A DNA stretch of 64,000 nucleotides from contig JAOSKK010000001.1 in NCBI GenBank assembly GCA_027493615.1, forward strand, positions 1 to 64,000, given 5' to 3'. The notes beneath the pieces were generated by a model, which saw only the letters and a program-made list of their open reading frames with translations, was not told the DNA's origin and ran no database searches. The stretch's first letter is position 1. The number at the start of each line of letters is the position of its first letter. This stretch comes from Verrucomicrobiota bacterium. Lineage in GTDB: Bacteria; Verrucomicrobiota; Verrucomicrobiia; Limisphaerales; J093. The translations under genes and the position numbers were made by a program. Positions 30,089-44,629 of the stretch are shown piece by piece.

Positions 30089-32430
30089 ATGACGACCATG
30101 AGCACACGCGACACCGTCGAGCGAGTTCGCCGGCTGGAGGGCCGGGCGATGCGCCTGGTGCTGAGGGTGGGCATGGCTGGGGCCTTGCTCACAACCCAGG
30201 CCCTGGGGCAGGACACACGCGCGGCAGCGCAGCGGAACGCTTCGGTCGCGCCCGTTGTGCCCCTGGTCGCGCAACCATTCGACCTCGCGCAGGTGCGGTT
30301 GCTCGAGGGTCCGTTCCTCGACGCGATGCAGCGGAACCGGCGGTACCTGCTGAGCCTGGATCCTGACCGCTTGCTGCACATGTTCCGGGTCACGGCGGGG
30401 CGGCCGTCGTCGGCGGAGCCGTATGGCGGATGGGAGGCGCCGGCGGTGGAGTTGCGGGGGCATTCGCTGGGCCATTACCTGTCCGCGCTGTCCCTCCTGT
30501 ACGCGGCCACCGGTGAGGAGCCGCTCCGGGTGCGGGGTGGGTGCTATCGTCGCGGAACTGGCCCGTTGCCAGGAAGCGTCGCCGGGGCGGGGTTTCCGTC
30601 CGGGCTATCTGTCCGCCTTCCCGGAGTCCTTCATGGACCGGGTCGAAGCGGGGCAGCCGGTGTGGGCGCCTTACTACACCCTGCACAAGATCATGGCGGG
30701 GCTGCTGGACGCCTACCTGCACTGCGGCAACGAGCAGGCCCTGGCGGTCGTGAGCCGTCAGGCGGACTGGGTGAAGGTGCGGATGGACCGGTTGTCACTG
30801 GAGCAACAGCAGCTCACGTTGCGCATGGAGTTTGGCGGGATGAACGACGTGCTGGCCGACCTTTACGGCGCGACCGGGCGACGCGAGTTCCTCGAGTTGG
30901 CCGGGGTCTTCGATCACCGGGCCGTGTTCGATCCGCTCGCGCGCGGCGAGGACCGGCTCGATGGCCTCCACGCCAACACGCAGATTCCGAAGTTCATCGG
31001 CGCGGCACGTCAGTACGAGCTGTCGGGCGAGGGGCGCTATCGGGACGTGGCCCGGTTCGCGTGGGAGCGCGTGGCCCGGCACCGGTCGTACGTGATCGGT
31101 GGGCACAGCGACCGGGAGCATTTCTTTCCCGTGGACGACTTCGCGCGGCACTTGAGCGCGGAGACGGCCGAGACGTGCAACACGTACAACATGCTCAAGG
31201 TCACCGGGCACCTGTTCGGGTGGGAACCTTCGGCGCGTCTCATGGACTTCTACGAACGCGCCCTCTACAACCACATTCTGGCGTCGCAAGACCCCGTGGA
31301 AGGCATGTTCGGCTATTTCATGCCGCTGCTGCCGGGCCACTTCAAGACGTACTCGCGGCCGGAGGACTCCTTCTGGTGCTGCGTGGGGACGGGCATGGAG
31401 AACCCCTGCCGGTATGGAGAGGCGATCTTTTTCCACGACCACGACTCGCTGTGGGTGAACCTGTTTGTGGCGTCGGAACTCACCTGGCCGGAGCGCGGTC
31501 TGGGGTGCGCCTGGAGACGCGGTTTCCGGAGTCCGATGTCGTCCGGCTTCACCTGAGCTGTGCCGGGCCGGTCGAAGTCGGGCTGAAGATTCGTTGGCCA
31601 GGGTGGGTCCGGAGCGGGTTCGCGGTGAGCGTCAACGGGCAGCCACAGGAGGTCGAGGGGCAGCCCGGATGTTATGTCACCGTGCGGCGCACGTGGCAGG
31701 ACGGCGACCGTGTGGAGGTGCGCGTGCCCATGAGTTTGCACGTCGAGCCGTTGCCTGGTGCCGAGGATATCGTCGCGGTGCTGTACGGTCCGTTGGTGCT
31801 GGCGGGCGAGTTGGGGCGGGAGGGGCTGGAGACCGTGTCGCCTTATGCCCGGCAGCAGTTGGAGCACCTGCGGGTGCCGACGCCCCGTGTGCCGGTGTGG
31901 GTAGGCGACTTGGAGAAGCTGGTCGAACACGTTGAGCGGGTGGAGGGGCGAGGTCTGGCCTTTCGCACGCGCGGGCTGGGCCGGCCGGCAGACGTGACGC
32001 TGATCCCGTTTCACGCGCTGCATCACCAGCGTTATACGGTGTACTGGGAACTGTTCACGGAGGGGGCTGGGAAGCCTATCAGGCGGGGCTGGCCGATGCC
32101 GAGCGGCAGGTGCGCGAGCGGGCCCGGTCGTTCCTGGACTACGTGAAGATCGGCGATCCGGATTCCGAACGGCGGCACCGGCTCGAGGGCGAGCGGAGCC
32201 AGTCCGGCAGCCTCGCGGGGCGCGGCTGGCGCCATGCGTCCGACGGTGGGTGGTTTGGCTACGAGTTGGCGGTCCATCCCGGGCGCGACACCCGTCTGCA
32301 GGCGGTGTTTTGGGGGGACGATGCCGGTGCGCGCACGTTCGACGTGGTGGTGGAGGGGCGGACGATTGCCACGCAGACGCTGAACCGCAACGCGCCCGGC
32401 CACGTGCCTCACCGACCACCGCGATCCGCG
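30089..32430 (+). CDS. GH127-family beta-L-arabinofuranosidase-like protein, 3'-truncated and frame-broken
   Basis: Secreted glycoside hydrolase of the DUF1680/GH127 type. A signal peptide is best seen from the ATG at 30149 (MRLVLRVGMAGALLTTQALG). Family blocks: FDLAQVRLLEGPFLDAMQRN, LRGHSLGHYLSALSLLYAAT, WAPYYTLHKIMAGLLDAYLH, LHANTQIPKFIGAARQYELS, GHSDREHFFPVDDFARHLS, ETCNTYNMLKVTGHLF and the catalytic-region DSFWCCVGTGMENPCRYGEA (GH127 uses a zinc-bound Cys nucleophile; CC is here). Frame changes near 30535, 31505 and 32065. The final jelly-roll domain breaks off after RTFDVVVEGRTIATQTLNR and runs straight into an IS1380 fragment at about 32400, so roughly the last 40 residues are missing. 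Confidence 0.82.
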
Positions 32431-32930
32431 CTGGGTGGATCACACCCTCGAGCAACTCTTGGCCCAGCGCCACCACACCCTGGCCATGGCCGGCCCGGCG
32501 ACCCTCAACCGGCTGGAACTGTCCAACAACCAGCACACCCGGACCCACAAACCGCCGCACGACCCCGCTCAGATCGAGGCCTGCCTCCTCGAGATGGGCG
32601 TCCGCTGTCTGCCCAAGCATGCCCGGGAGATCGTGCTGGACATGGATGCGATGGTCCAGTTGCTCCACGGCACCCAGGGCAGGGCGGCACTTCAGTGGCT
32701 ACTACGGCGACTTCAGCTATCAGACCCAGAAGAGCTGGAGCCGCTCCGCCGGGTGATCGGCAAGGCCGAAGTGATGGCGGCGGGGGACAGCCCGCGCTTT
32801 GTACTGACCAACCTGCCGGAACACAACTTCCGGGAGGATCGTCGCGCGGACCCGACGCGCCTTGCGGCGCAGCGGCTCCATGAAGAACTGTACTGCGCGC
32901 GGGGGGATGGAGAACGTGCTCAAGCAACAG
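32405..32930 (+). pseudogene. IS1380-family transposase remnant with internal deletions
   Basis: Pieces of an IS1380 transposase appear in order but with parts missing: LTDHRDPRWVDHTLEQLLAQ, AGPATLNRLELSNN, AREIVLDMDAMVQLLHGTQG (first DDE Asp region), HFSGYYGDFSY, then a jump to PRFVLTNLPEHNFREDRRAD and RGEMENVLKQQ (family YxERGxMENxIKE-type motif). The N-terminus and much of the DDE core are absent, and the pieces lie in different frames. It starts where GH127 homology stops and ends where ArgS homology begins, so the element is a scar. Confidence 0.7.
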
Positions 32931-33289
32931 ATGCTGGCCATCAGCGGCAACACCGCGCCCTGTCTCCACTATGCTTGCGCCCGAGTCCGCAGCATCTTCC
33001 GCAAACTGTCCGAAGCCGGCGACCGCGGGACCGCTGCCCACGCCGCCTGCGGGTTGAGCTTCGCGGACCCGAGGGAATGGCAGCATGCCAGGCGTTTGCT
33101 GAACGCTGGACTGGCGCTCGAGGCGGTGGCCCAGGACTACCGGCCGAACAACCTCTGCAATTACCTTCACGAACTCGCCGACCATCTCACCGACTTCTAC
33201 CAGAACTGTCCGGTGCTCCAGGCACCCGAACCCGCGCGCTCGAAGACGGACTTGATGTACTCGGGATCGAAACGCCGCAGAGGATGTAG
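32931..33289 (+). pseudogene. argS: C-terminal fragment of arginyl-tRNA synthetase
   Basis: Starting exactly where the transposase fragment stops, the translation reads MLAISGNTAPCLHYACARVRSIFRK, the ArgS segment joining the catalytic core to the DALR anticodon-binding domain. It continues LNAGLALEAVAQDYRPNNLC, NYLHELADHLTDFYQNCPVL and, after a short deletion and frame change near 33235, ALEDGLDVLGIETPQRM with a stop at 33289; ArgS proteins end in LGIET-x-ERM. Only about 120 of 550-600 residues are present and the active-site domain is absent, so it cannot be a working enzyme. The complete argS must lie elsewhere. Confidence 0.75.
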
Positions 33290-33411
33290 CGCACTCCCCC
33301 CGACCTTCGCGGGCATCACCAGTAAGGGGCCGCATGGTCAATATCGGGCGTATCTTGGCCAAGAAAGGAGTAGCGATCCCGCTCGCAAGCGGCTAGCGGT
33401 GGCACAATATC

Positions 33412-37837
<4,426 letters not shown>

Positions 37838-37889
37838 ACGGTGCGGGAGACGCGAGGCGGAGGCGAGATGTTGAGACGTTGCGGTATCT

Positions 37890-39795
37890 ATGAACAGGAT
37901 CAGTCGCTGGGCTAGCATTTCGGCAGGGCTCGTGCTCGGAGTCGGTTTGTGCCTCGGTGAAGACAACGTTCACATCCAGTGGATTGGGGTTTCGACCAAT
38001 CTCGACGAGGTCGTAGTGGTCGGAGCCACCGGCACGAACAACTCTCTGGTCATCAGTAGGGGTGCCCACGTGGCGGCTAGTGCTGCCGTCATCGGGGAAG
38101 CCTCGACAGCGCGCGGCAATCATGTGCTGCTGACGGATCCCGGGAGCCGATGGAAGCTTGACGCTGGACTCGCTGTAGGGAGAGCGGGTTCGCTCAACTC
38201 TTTGGTTGTAAGCAACGGCGCCTCGCTCCTGTCTACGGGGAGCATCGGGGCTTCTGATTCAAGCCACAGCAACGTGGTCACTATCACAGGCACTGGTTCC
38301 GCATGGACGATTCCGGGGACCCTGTGGATCGGTCCCAGCGCTGTGGGCTGTCAATTGCTGGTCAGCAAGTCCGGACAGGTGGAGGTCAAACGCTGTGTGG
38401 TGGGGGTGGGCGCGTCCAGCCGAGCCAACTCCCTCACCATCTCCGGCGCAGGTTCCGTGTTTGGCTGCGAGGGGGACCTCGAGCTCGCGGACTACGGATC
38501 AGGCAACAACCTGGAGGTGTTAGATGGAGGGCGGTTAATCTGCGAGCGACTCCGCGTGGCCAGTTTCACAGGCGCCAGGAGCAATTCCGTTTTGGTAGCC
38601 GGTAGCGGTTCTTCACTGGACATCACTGAGAGTCTGTCTCTGGGCTACGACGATACGTTCTTGACCGTCGCGGATGGCGCACGGCTGAACTGTGGATCCG
38701 CTGTTCTGTCAGGATCCACCTTTCGCGTCCGCATCTCCGGGGCCGAGACGACTTGGAGGGTGAGTTCGTCTCTTTCGATCCGGGGCAGTGGTCTTACGAA
38801 CGCGTTGACCGTGGCCGACGGGGGGAGCGTGGCGGTCACCAATCACGAGGGGACCGGGTTGCTTGAGATCACGCAGCTCGGAAGGGCCCTCGGAGCGGGG
38901 GTGAAACTGGAAGGCGGTACGCTGATAGCCGATCGCTTCATGCTGACGAACGGCTGGATCGAGGGGCATGGTCGCTTGGTAGGTCCGGTGACGAATCTGG
39001 GGAGCGGCAACCTCTCGGTGCCCGGAGGGAAGGGGGCTACGCATCGCGGGGAATCTCCACCACCTCGGCACCATTCACATCGACGCCGACGCCGAATCGG
39101 CGGAGGGTCTGCAGGTACAGGGTCATTTGCTCCATCGCGGTCGCATGACTTTTGACCTCGCCGGAGAGGGGCAGATGCTGCAACCGCTGCTGTCTGTCGC
39201 CGGTTCGCTGACGCTGCCTGGGGATGGCAGCATCCTGGGGGTGACCCTACCGGCCGGGTTCCGCCCGGGCTGGACGAATGCCGTTTCGCTCATCCAGTGG
39301 GGTGGACGAATTGGCCAATTTACCAACGCCTACGCCGGGGCTCGGCTGACAGTGGGGGCGGGCAGCTTCCGCGTGCTCTACACTGACACAGAGCTTCGCC
39401 TGAGCGACTACTTCGAGGACCGGGACGGAGATCGCATAGACGATCTCTGGGCCCAGACCTACTTCGGCCACTCGCCCTTGAGCGTGGAGGAGAAGGCGGC
39501 GGACGCGGACGGGGACGGGGTTTCGAACCGGGACGAGTTCATCGCCGGGACCGATCCCACCGATCCGGAGAGTCAGTTGCGAATCGTCTCGGTCGGACGG
39601 GAGGCGGCGGGTGTTCTTTTGCGGTTCACGGCCAACCCGGTCAAGTGGCATCGGGTGTGGCGATCGGCGGACCTGGTGAAGTGGGTCGAGGTACCGGAGC
39701 CGCGGTTCACGCAGCCGGCGCCTGGGGTGTTCGAGTGGGTGGATGAAGGGGGCGCGGCCAGACCCGCGCAGGCCTATCGCGTGAGCGCGGAGTGA
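37890..39795 (+). CDS. Autotransporter-like passenger protein with calcium-binding DxDGDG segment (one frame break)
   Basis: ATG 37890 starts a signal peptide (MNRISRWASISAGLVLGVGL). The body is built of imperfect 40-50 residue repeats with the pattern V-G-x-x-G-S-x-N-S-L-x-V-S-N-G-A (GRAGSLNSLVVSNGASLLST, GSRWKLDAGLAV, GSAWTIPGTLWIGPSAVGCQ, GSGNNLEVLDGGRLICERL), typical of beta-helical passenger domains annotated as autotransporter repeats. After a frame change near 39030 the end carries EDRDGDRIDDLWAQTYFGHS and ADADGDGVSNRDEFIAGTDP (thrombospondin type 3-like calcium loops), then a small beta domain. No C-terminal 12-strand barrel is seen, so it is not a classical type Va autotransporter. 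About 635 codons. Confidence 0.7.
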
Positions 39796-40131
39796 TCGTG
39801 AAGTGGTTGTTTCACCGAGCCGGATGTCGGATCCCGTTTCTGGAACGGAGCTGTCTGGTGTCGCGAAAGCAAGCGCTTTGTACTGCGGTGGGGCTTCCGG
39901 GTGCCGGTGCCGGCTTGAACACGTTTCAAACCGTGGCCAACAATGTTGCGTTCCCCCCGTGGTTGGCCGCTGCCTCGAGGTGCGAGGGGGCGATGTTTGA
40001 CCCCGTTGAATTCTTCGGGCTGGCGACCTTGAAGTGAAGCGGCCCCTGCCCGGGCCTGTGCCCATGCCTGTGCCGGTGCTGTCGCCTGTGCTTGCCACGT
40101 GGGAACGGGACTCCTAAGGTCGCGCCACGTG
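39796..40131. other. Intergenic region with CCTGTG low-complexity stretch
   Basis: No gene is supported. At 40043-40099 the words GCCTGTGCC, GCCTGTGCCGG and GCCTGTGCTTGCC repeat with variation, a cryptic hexamer-like pattern similar in style to the larger one at 51120-51245. Confidence 0.5.
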
Positions 40132-41203
40132 ATGATTCCGAAGACGGTTGGAGAGTTGGCCGGCCTGGTGGGTGGGGAAGTCTTGGGCGATGCGGAGGCG
40201 AGCATCAACTCGGGGGGCGACCATTGAACTGGCGCGGCCGGGCCAGATCACCTTCCTGGCCAATCCGCGCTACGCGCTGTTGGTCAAGCAGACGCGGGCG
40301 ACCGCCATTGTGGTTCCGGAGCCCATGGAGTGCTCCGCGATCCAGGTTGTCACAGGCAATCCGTACTACGCTTTCACCCGCATCCTCGTGGCGTTGCACG
40401 GGCATCGGCAGTATCTGCGGGTGGGCATCAGCCCGCAGGCACAGATTCATCCGAGCGCCACGTTGGGAACCGAGGTGAGCGTGCACCCGAACGTCACGGT
40501 GTGCGAAGACGCGCGCATTGGTCGAGGCACCATTCTGTACCCGGGCGTGTTTGTCGGGCCCGGCACGGAGATCGGAGAGGACTGCGTGCTGTTGCCCAAC
40601 GTGGTGGTGTACGAGCGTTGTCAGGTGGGGAACCGGGTGTTGATTCACGCCGGGGCCTGCATCGGGCATGACGGCCTGGGTTTCTCGACCCAGGCAGGAG
40701 TACATCACAAGATCCCCCACATTGCGCGCGCTGTGATTGGGGACGACGTCGAGATCGGGGCGAACGCCAGCATCGAACGGGGGGCTTTGCACGACACCGT
40801 GATTGGTCCCGGATCCAAGATCGGCAGCGTCGTGGCGATCGGCCACGGGTGCGCCTGGGGGCGCATTGCCTCATGGTGGCCCAGACCGGGGGTGGCGGGC
40901 TCGACGCGAATCGGCCATCACTGCGTCATGGCGGGGCAGGTCGGCATCGCCGGTCACCTGGAGATCGGCAATCACGTGACCATTGCCGCCCAGTCGGGCG
41001 TGAGCCAGAACATCCCGGATGGAGGACGAGTGTTTGGCACGCCGGCGTTCGAGATGACCAAGGCTGTCGAGGCCGCAGCCATCTACAAACGCCTGCCGGA
41101 GCTGCGCCGAACCCTTCGCGAGCTGGAGCGACGGGTCGCGGCACTGGAACAGGGTCAGCCCAACGGGGCGGCCGGCCGTGCTCAGATGCCTCCGCCGGCG
41201 TAA
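40132..41203 (+). CDS. lpxD: UDP-3-O-acylglucosamine N-acyltransferase LpxD (frame-broken)
   Basis: Third enzyme of lipid A synthesis, adding the N-linked 3-hydroxyacyl chain. ATG 40132: MIPKTVGELAGLVGGEVLGD, then after a frame change near 40210 (GGGGGG run) ARPGQITFLANPRYALLVKQ, the uridine-binding N-terminal domain. The left-handed beta-helix follows with hexapeptide repeats (IHPSATLGTEVSVHPNVTVC, IGRGTILYPGVFVGPGTEIG, HAGACIGHDGLGFSTQAGVH, IGDDVEIGANASIERGALHD), then IAGHLEIGNHVTIAAQSGVS and a C-terminal helix. A compensating pair of frame changes near 40855 and 40888 would restore VRLGAHCLMVAQTG. No other lpx gene is adjacent. It indicates a lipopolysaccharide-bearing outer membrane. Confidence 0.9.
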
Positions 41204-42368
41204 CGGGCCATGAGCGCGTAGCGCTCGAAGACGCGTCCGGTCTCGGCCTCGTGCTCACAGACGGTGGTCTCGTCCACGGGCTCAAAGAAGCACTGGGGGT
41301 CCTCGCCCATGTAATCGCCGGAGGCGAACAGCGCCATGGCCCGGCAGCCGCCGCAGGTGAACTTGTAGCGGCATCGACCGCACTTCCCACCCAGTTGGTT
41401 GCGATCGAGGACGCGCCGGAAGATCTCGGTGTTGGCGACGATGTCCCGGATCGGGGTTTCCGGACGTTCCCGGCGTTGAGCACGTCGAGCAGGATGGCGC
41501 AAGGCGCGACGTCGCCCTCGGCGCTCATGGCCAGCCAGGTGCCGCACCAGCAGCCGATGGAAGGGTTCTGGGGCACGGTCTGGTTGCGACGCCCTTGCGA
41601 GAACTTGGCGTGCAGCTCGGGGGCCAGGAAGAAGGGGGTGTAACTCACGTACCCGAAGGCATGTCGCCGCATCTCTGGATGGGCGTACCGTTCCATCTCT
41701 TCACGGGTGAGGGTTTGTTCAAGGAAATGCTGCGCGCCGGAGCCGCGCGCGGTGAACGGGGAGCGGTTCCAGGGGATGCGGCGCTGGTACAGGTAATCGA
41801 ACGTCTGACCGAGCGTCTGCAGGTTGTGACGGCCGAGGTTGACCACGACATGGCGCTTGATCCCGAGCGATTCGCACAGGTCCAGTGCGCGGAGGGTCAC
41901 CTCGACCTCGGCGTCGCGCGTGGCGGCGTTGTTGTCGTCGAGCGAGTTGATGCCCAGTGAGATCACGAGGTCATCGCCTCCGGCTTCGCGGATGGCGAGC
42001 AGCCGTTCCCGATTCAACTGGAGGCCGTTCGTGCAGACGCTCGAGCGGTAGCCGTGCCGCCGGGCGCCGCGCAACAGGTCCAGGGCGTCCGGGCGGGTGA
42101 GGAATTCGCCGCCGCTCCAGATGATGATCTTGACGCCGACCTCACTGACGCGGGCGAAGACGAGGTCCTCGATTTCCTGGGCGGTGAGCTGTTCCTGCCG
42201 GCTCTGGCGGACACGCTGCGGGTCGTTGCTGCCGCTCATGCAGATGTTGCAGCGCAGGTTGCAGGCGCGGGTGGCCTCGAAGTAGAGCGTCGGGAAGTTG
42301 AATGTCCTCCCCGTGGCACTCGCGGGTGTCGGGCCCGTGGTTTGCGTGACCATGCGACGGAATGACAC
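41182..42368 (-). CDS. Radical SAM/SPASM-domain protein (one frame break)
   Basis: Radical SAM cysteines C36, C40 and C43 lie in EATRACNLRCNICMSGSNDP; IIIWSGGEFLTRPDALDLLR replaces the usual GGEP with GGEF; ISLGINSLDDNNAATRD and KRHVVVNLGRHNLQTLGQTF complete the barrel. After a frame change near 41465 the C-terminal SPASM-type cluster reads LGGKCGRCRYKFTCGGCRAM, followed by DPQCFFEP. This layout fits enzymes of the heme d1/AhbC-NirJ and peptide-maturation type. No precursor peptide or heme gene is adjacent, so the substrate is open. Start at 42368 or 42353 (MVTQTTG). Its end overlaps lpxD convergently by 22 bases. Confidence 0.8.
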
Positions 42369-42404
42369 GGAGGAAGTCCGGTGGCGTCAAGGGCAACATG
42401 GATG

Positions 42405-42514
42405 GACGAAAAGCGCCGCTGGAAGACGCCGCACTCCACACGCGTTGCGCAGGCCGGGCGTGCGGGGGTCGCGGAGCGTATGGAGTGCGAGCGGTTCACC
42501 GCCGCTTTGCGTTG
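42405..42514. repeat. Long palindromic repeat, family A, copy 4
   Basis: Left arm GACGAAAAGCGCCGCTGGAA and right arm CACCGCCGCTTTGCGTT, with CGCACTCCA and TGGAGTGCG. It lies between the radical SAM gene start and the alcohol dehydrogenase start, so a transcript of either gene could contain it in the 5' leader. Confidence 0.85.
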
Positions 42515-42606
42515 GGGGGCGCTAACGGCGCAACGCACCCAACGGAAGAAGGCGGCCGTTGGGGAGCCGGGATTGCCCGGCGCGCCAGCCCGGTTAGGCT
42601 CGGGCC

Positions 42607-43649
42607 GTGCGAGCGGTCGTTTACGAGCAATTCAACGGTCCCCTGCGAGTGGAGCGGGTCCCGGATCCCGAGCCAGCGGCCGACGGCGTCGTGGTGCGGG
42701 TCCGGGCCAACTGGATCTGTCGCAGTGACTGGCACGGCTGGCGGGGCCACGATCCGGACATTCGGTTGCCGCATGTGCCGGGTCACGAACTCGCGGGCGT
42801 GATCGAGGCGGTGGGCCGGGAGGTGCGGCACTGGCGGCCGGGGGACCGGGTGACGGTGCCGTTTGTGGCCGGCTGCGGGGGGTGCGCGGAGGTGTCGGGC
42901 CGGCCACCCGCAGATCTGCGACCACCAGTTTCAGCCGGGGTTCACGGCCTGGGGTTCGTTCGCCGAGTTCGTCGCGCTGCGTTATGCGGACGGGAATCTC
43001 GTGCGGTTGCCGGAGGAGATCAGCTTTGTGGCGGCGGCGAGCCTGGGTTGCCGGTTCAGCACGGCCTTTCGCGCCGTGATCCAGCAAGGCCGGGTGACGG
43101 CGGGCGAATGGGTGGCGGTGCACGGCTGCGGCGGTGTGGGGTTGGCGGCGGTCCAGGTGGCCGCCGCAGCCGGGGGCGCGCGTGGTGGCGGTGGACATCA
43201 AGGAGGCGGCGCTCGCGTTTGCGAGGCGGGTGGGAGCCACCCACGGGGTGGACGCAAGTTGCATTGCTGACGTGCCCGCGGCCATCCGGGACCTGACCGG
43301 TGGCGGGGCACACCTGTCGCTCGATGCCTTGGGCAGCCGGGCGACGTGTGCGTGGTCGGTGGCCGGTTTGCGCAAGCGTGGCCGGCACGTGCAGGTGGGA
43401 TTGCTGCTGGGCGCGGACCAGGATCCACCGCTGCCGATGCACCTGGTGATCGCCCGCGAACTTGAGTTGTTGGGCAGCCACGGGATGGCCGCGCACGCGT
43501 ATCCCGCGCTGCTGGAGCTGATCCGGGCCGGCCGGCTGCAGCCGGAGCGGTTGGTCCAGCGGACGGTGACCCTGGAGGAGGCCCCGGCCGAACTGATCGC
43601 GCTGGGCGAGTTCCAGCGGATGGGCGTGTCGGTGATCGACCGGTTTTGA
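42607..43649 (+). CDS. Zinc-dependent medium-chain alcohol dehydrogenase (frame-broken)
   Basis: MDR-superfamily oxidoreductase. ATG 42607: [20 protein letters not shown], catalytic zinc region [15 protein letters not shown] (Cys38), [16 protein letters not shown] (GHE) and VAGCGGCAE starting the structural zinc lobe. After a frame change near 42890, [20 protein letters not shown] and [20 protein letters not shown] follow, then the NAD(P) Rossmann motif [21 protein letters not shown] second change near 43165 leads to [20 protein letters not shown] and the rest. About 347 codons. Substrate unknown. Confidence 0.86.
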
Positions 43650-43753
43650 GGCGGCGGGTTTTCACCATCGGGATAAAGGAATGGACGAGATCCGTGTCAT
43701 GCGCGAGATCTGTGGTCGGGGTTGGGCAAGACCTTCACCGCGGATGGCGCGGA

Positions 43754-43793
43754 TGCGTTTGGAGTGCGAGCGGTTCACCGCCGCTTTTCGTCC
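43754..43793. repeat. Family A half copy with GGATGGCGC motif
   Basis: Only the right arm (GCGTTTGGAGTGCGAGCGG, then CCGCCGCTTTTCGTCC) is present. Directly before it, 43739-43755 reads CGCGGATGGCGCGGATG, the tandem motif also found at 3046-3078 and about 49709-49725. Confidence 0.6.
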
Positions 43794-43937
43794 TGCGTAA
43801 CCCGGTGAGCGGCATGGGGAGGGGTCTGGTGGGCGTCTCCCGGGGGGGCGCGAGAGGCGGATGACTCCCTGCAACGTCGCTGCGGGGGATGCCTTTATGC
43901 AACGTGCCCGGCGAAAGCGACAGCCCCCAGAAAAGTC

Positions 43938-43963
43938 GAAAGGGCTGATTGCTCAGCCCTTTC
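43938..43963 (-). terminator. Terminator of the PEP-CTERM-like gene
   Basis: Perfect 11-base stem GAAAGGGCTGA / TCAGCCCTTTC with a four-base loop, 30 bases downstream of the gene's stop on the minus strand, followed in that direction by CGACTTTTCT. The short T tract makes it moderately convincing as a rho-independent terminator. Confidence 0.75.
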
Positions 43964-43993
43964 ACAAGAACAATGGGTATGAATCCGCGAGGC

Positions 43994-44629
43994 TCAAGCC
44001 TTGCGGCGGCTCATGAAGCTCAGCCCCAACATTCCAAGCCCCAACATCGCGGCAGTGACACCACCATCCGGGACATTGCGACCGTTATTGACGTAGGAAT
44101 CGCTGCCGCCCTTTGAACCGATTGCCTGGACGTGCAATCCGATTCTCAGGCTCCCGTCATCCAGCGCGGCCAACGTGTCCGCGATGGTCTTACCGTTGAT
44201 AAGATTGAACGTGATCGTCACCCACTCGGTTGCCGCGTTCACACCGTTCTGCGACACCGGCGGGTCAGAGTCCGCCGAGAAGTTCTGCGTTGTTACGAAA
44301 GCCGGGCTGGCGTTGTTCCCGCCGGGGAGATTGGACGGATTCGCAGGAGAATTGAAGGCGACACCGGCGCCGCTGGTGGTTATCAAAGCGATGCCCAGCA
44401 ACGTCCCGTCATCGAAGTAGATGTCGGTGATCGACGAGGCGATGCCGACGTTGTTGAAGAACTGAAAGGAGGCTTGGGAGCCTGCCCCGGTCACCTCCAC
44501 GCTCAACTGGGAGGAGACATCCTGATTACCATTGTTCGTAATCTTGAAGAACGAGTACGAGACGGCGTTCGCCATCTGGCACGTGATGAGGCCTGCCACG
44601 CAGGCTGAGGTCAGTAGGAGTTTGTTCAT
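43994..44629 (-). CDS. VPDGG-type PEP-CTERM sorting-domain protein
   Basis: A 211-residue exported protein. Signal peptide MNKLLLTSACVAGLITCQMA, cleaved near NAVSYS. The mature part is beta-rich and low in Cys/Lys (FFKITNNGNQDVSSQLSVEV, TGAGSQASFQFFNNVGIASS, WVTITFNLINGKTIADTLAA). The C-terminus VPDGGVTAAMLGLGMLGLSF followed by MSRRKA is the Verrucomicrobiota variant of PEP-CTERM: motif, single hydrophobic helix, basic tail. Such proteins are thought to be processed by an exosortase and delivered to the cell surface or exopolysaccharide; no exosortase gene is in this window. The frame is intact and the coding DNA is less GC-rich than its neighbours. Confidence 0.9.
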   Translation of the reverse strand: MNKLLLTSACVAGLITCQMANAVSYSFFKITNNGNQDVSSQLSVEVTGAGSQASFQFFNNVGIASSITDIYFDDGTLLGIALITTSGAGVAFNSPANPSNLPGGNNASPAFVTTQNFSADSDPPVSQNGVNAATEWVTITFNLINGKTIADTLAALDDGSLRIGLHVQAIGSKGGSDSYVNNGRNVPDGGVTAAMLGLGMLGLSFMSRRKA

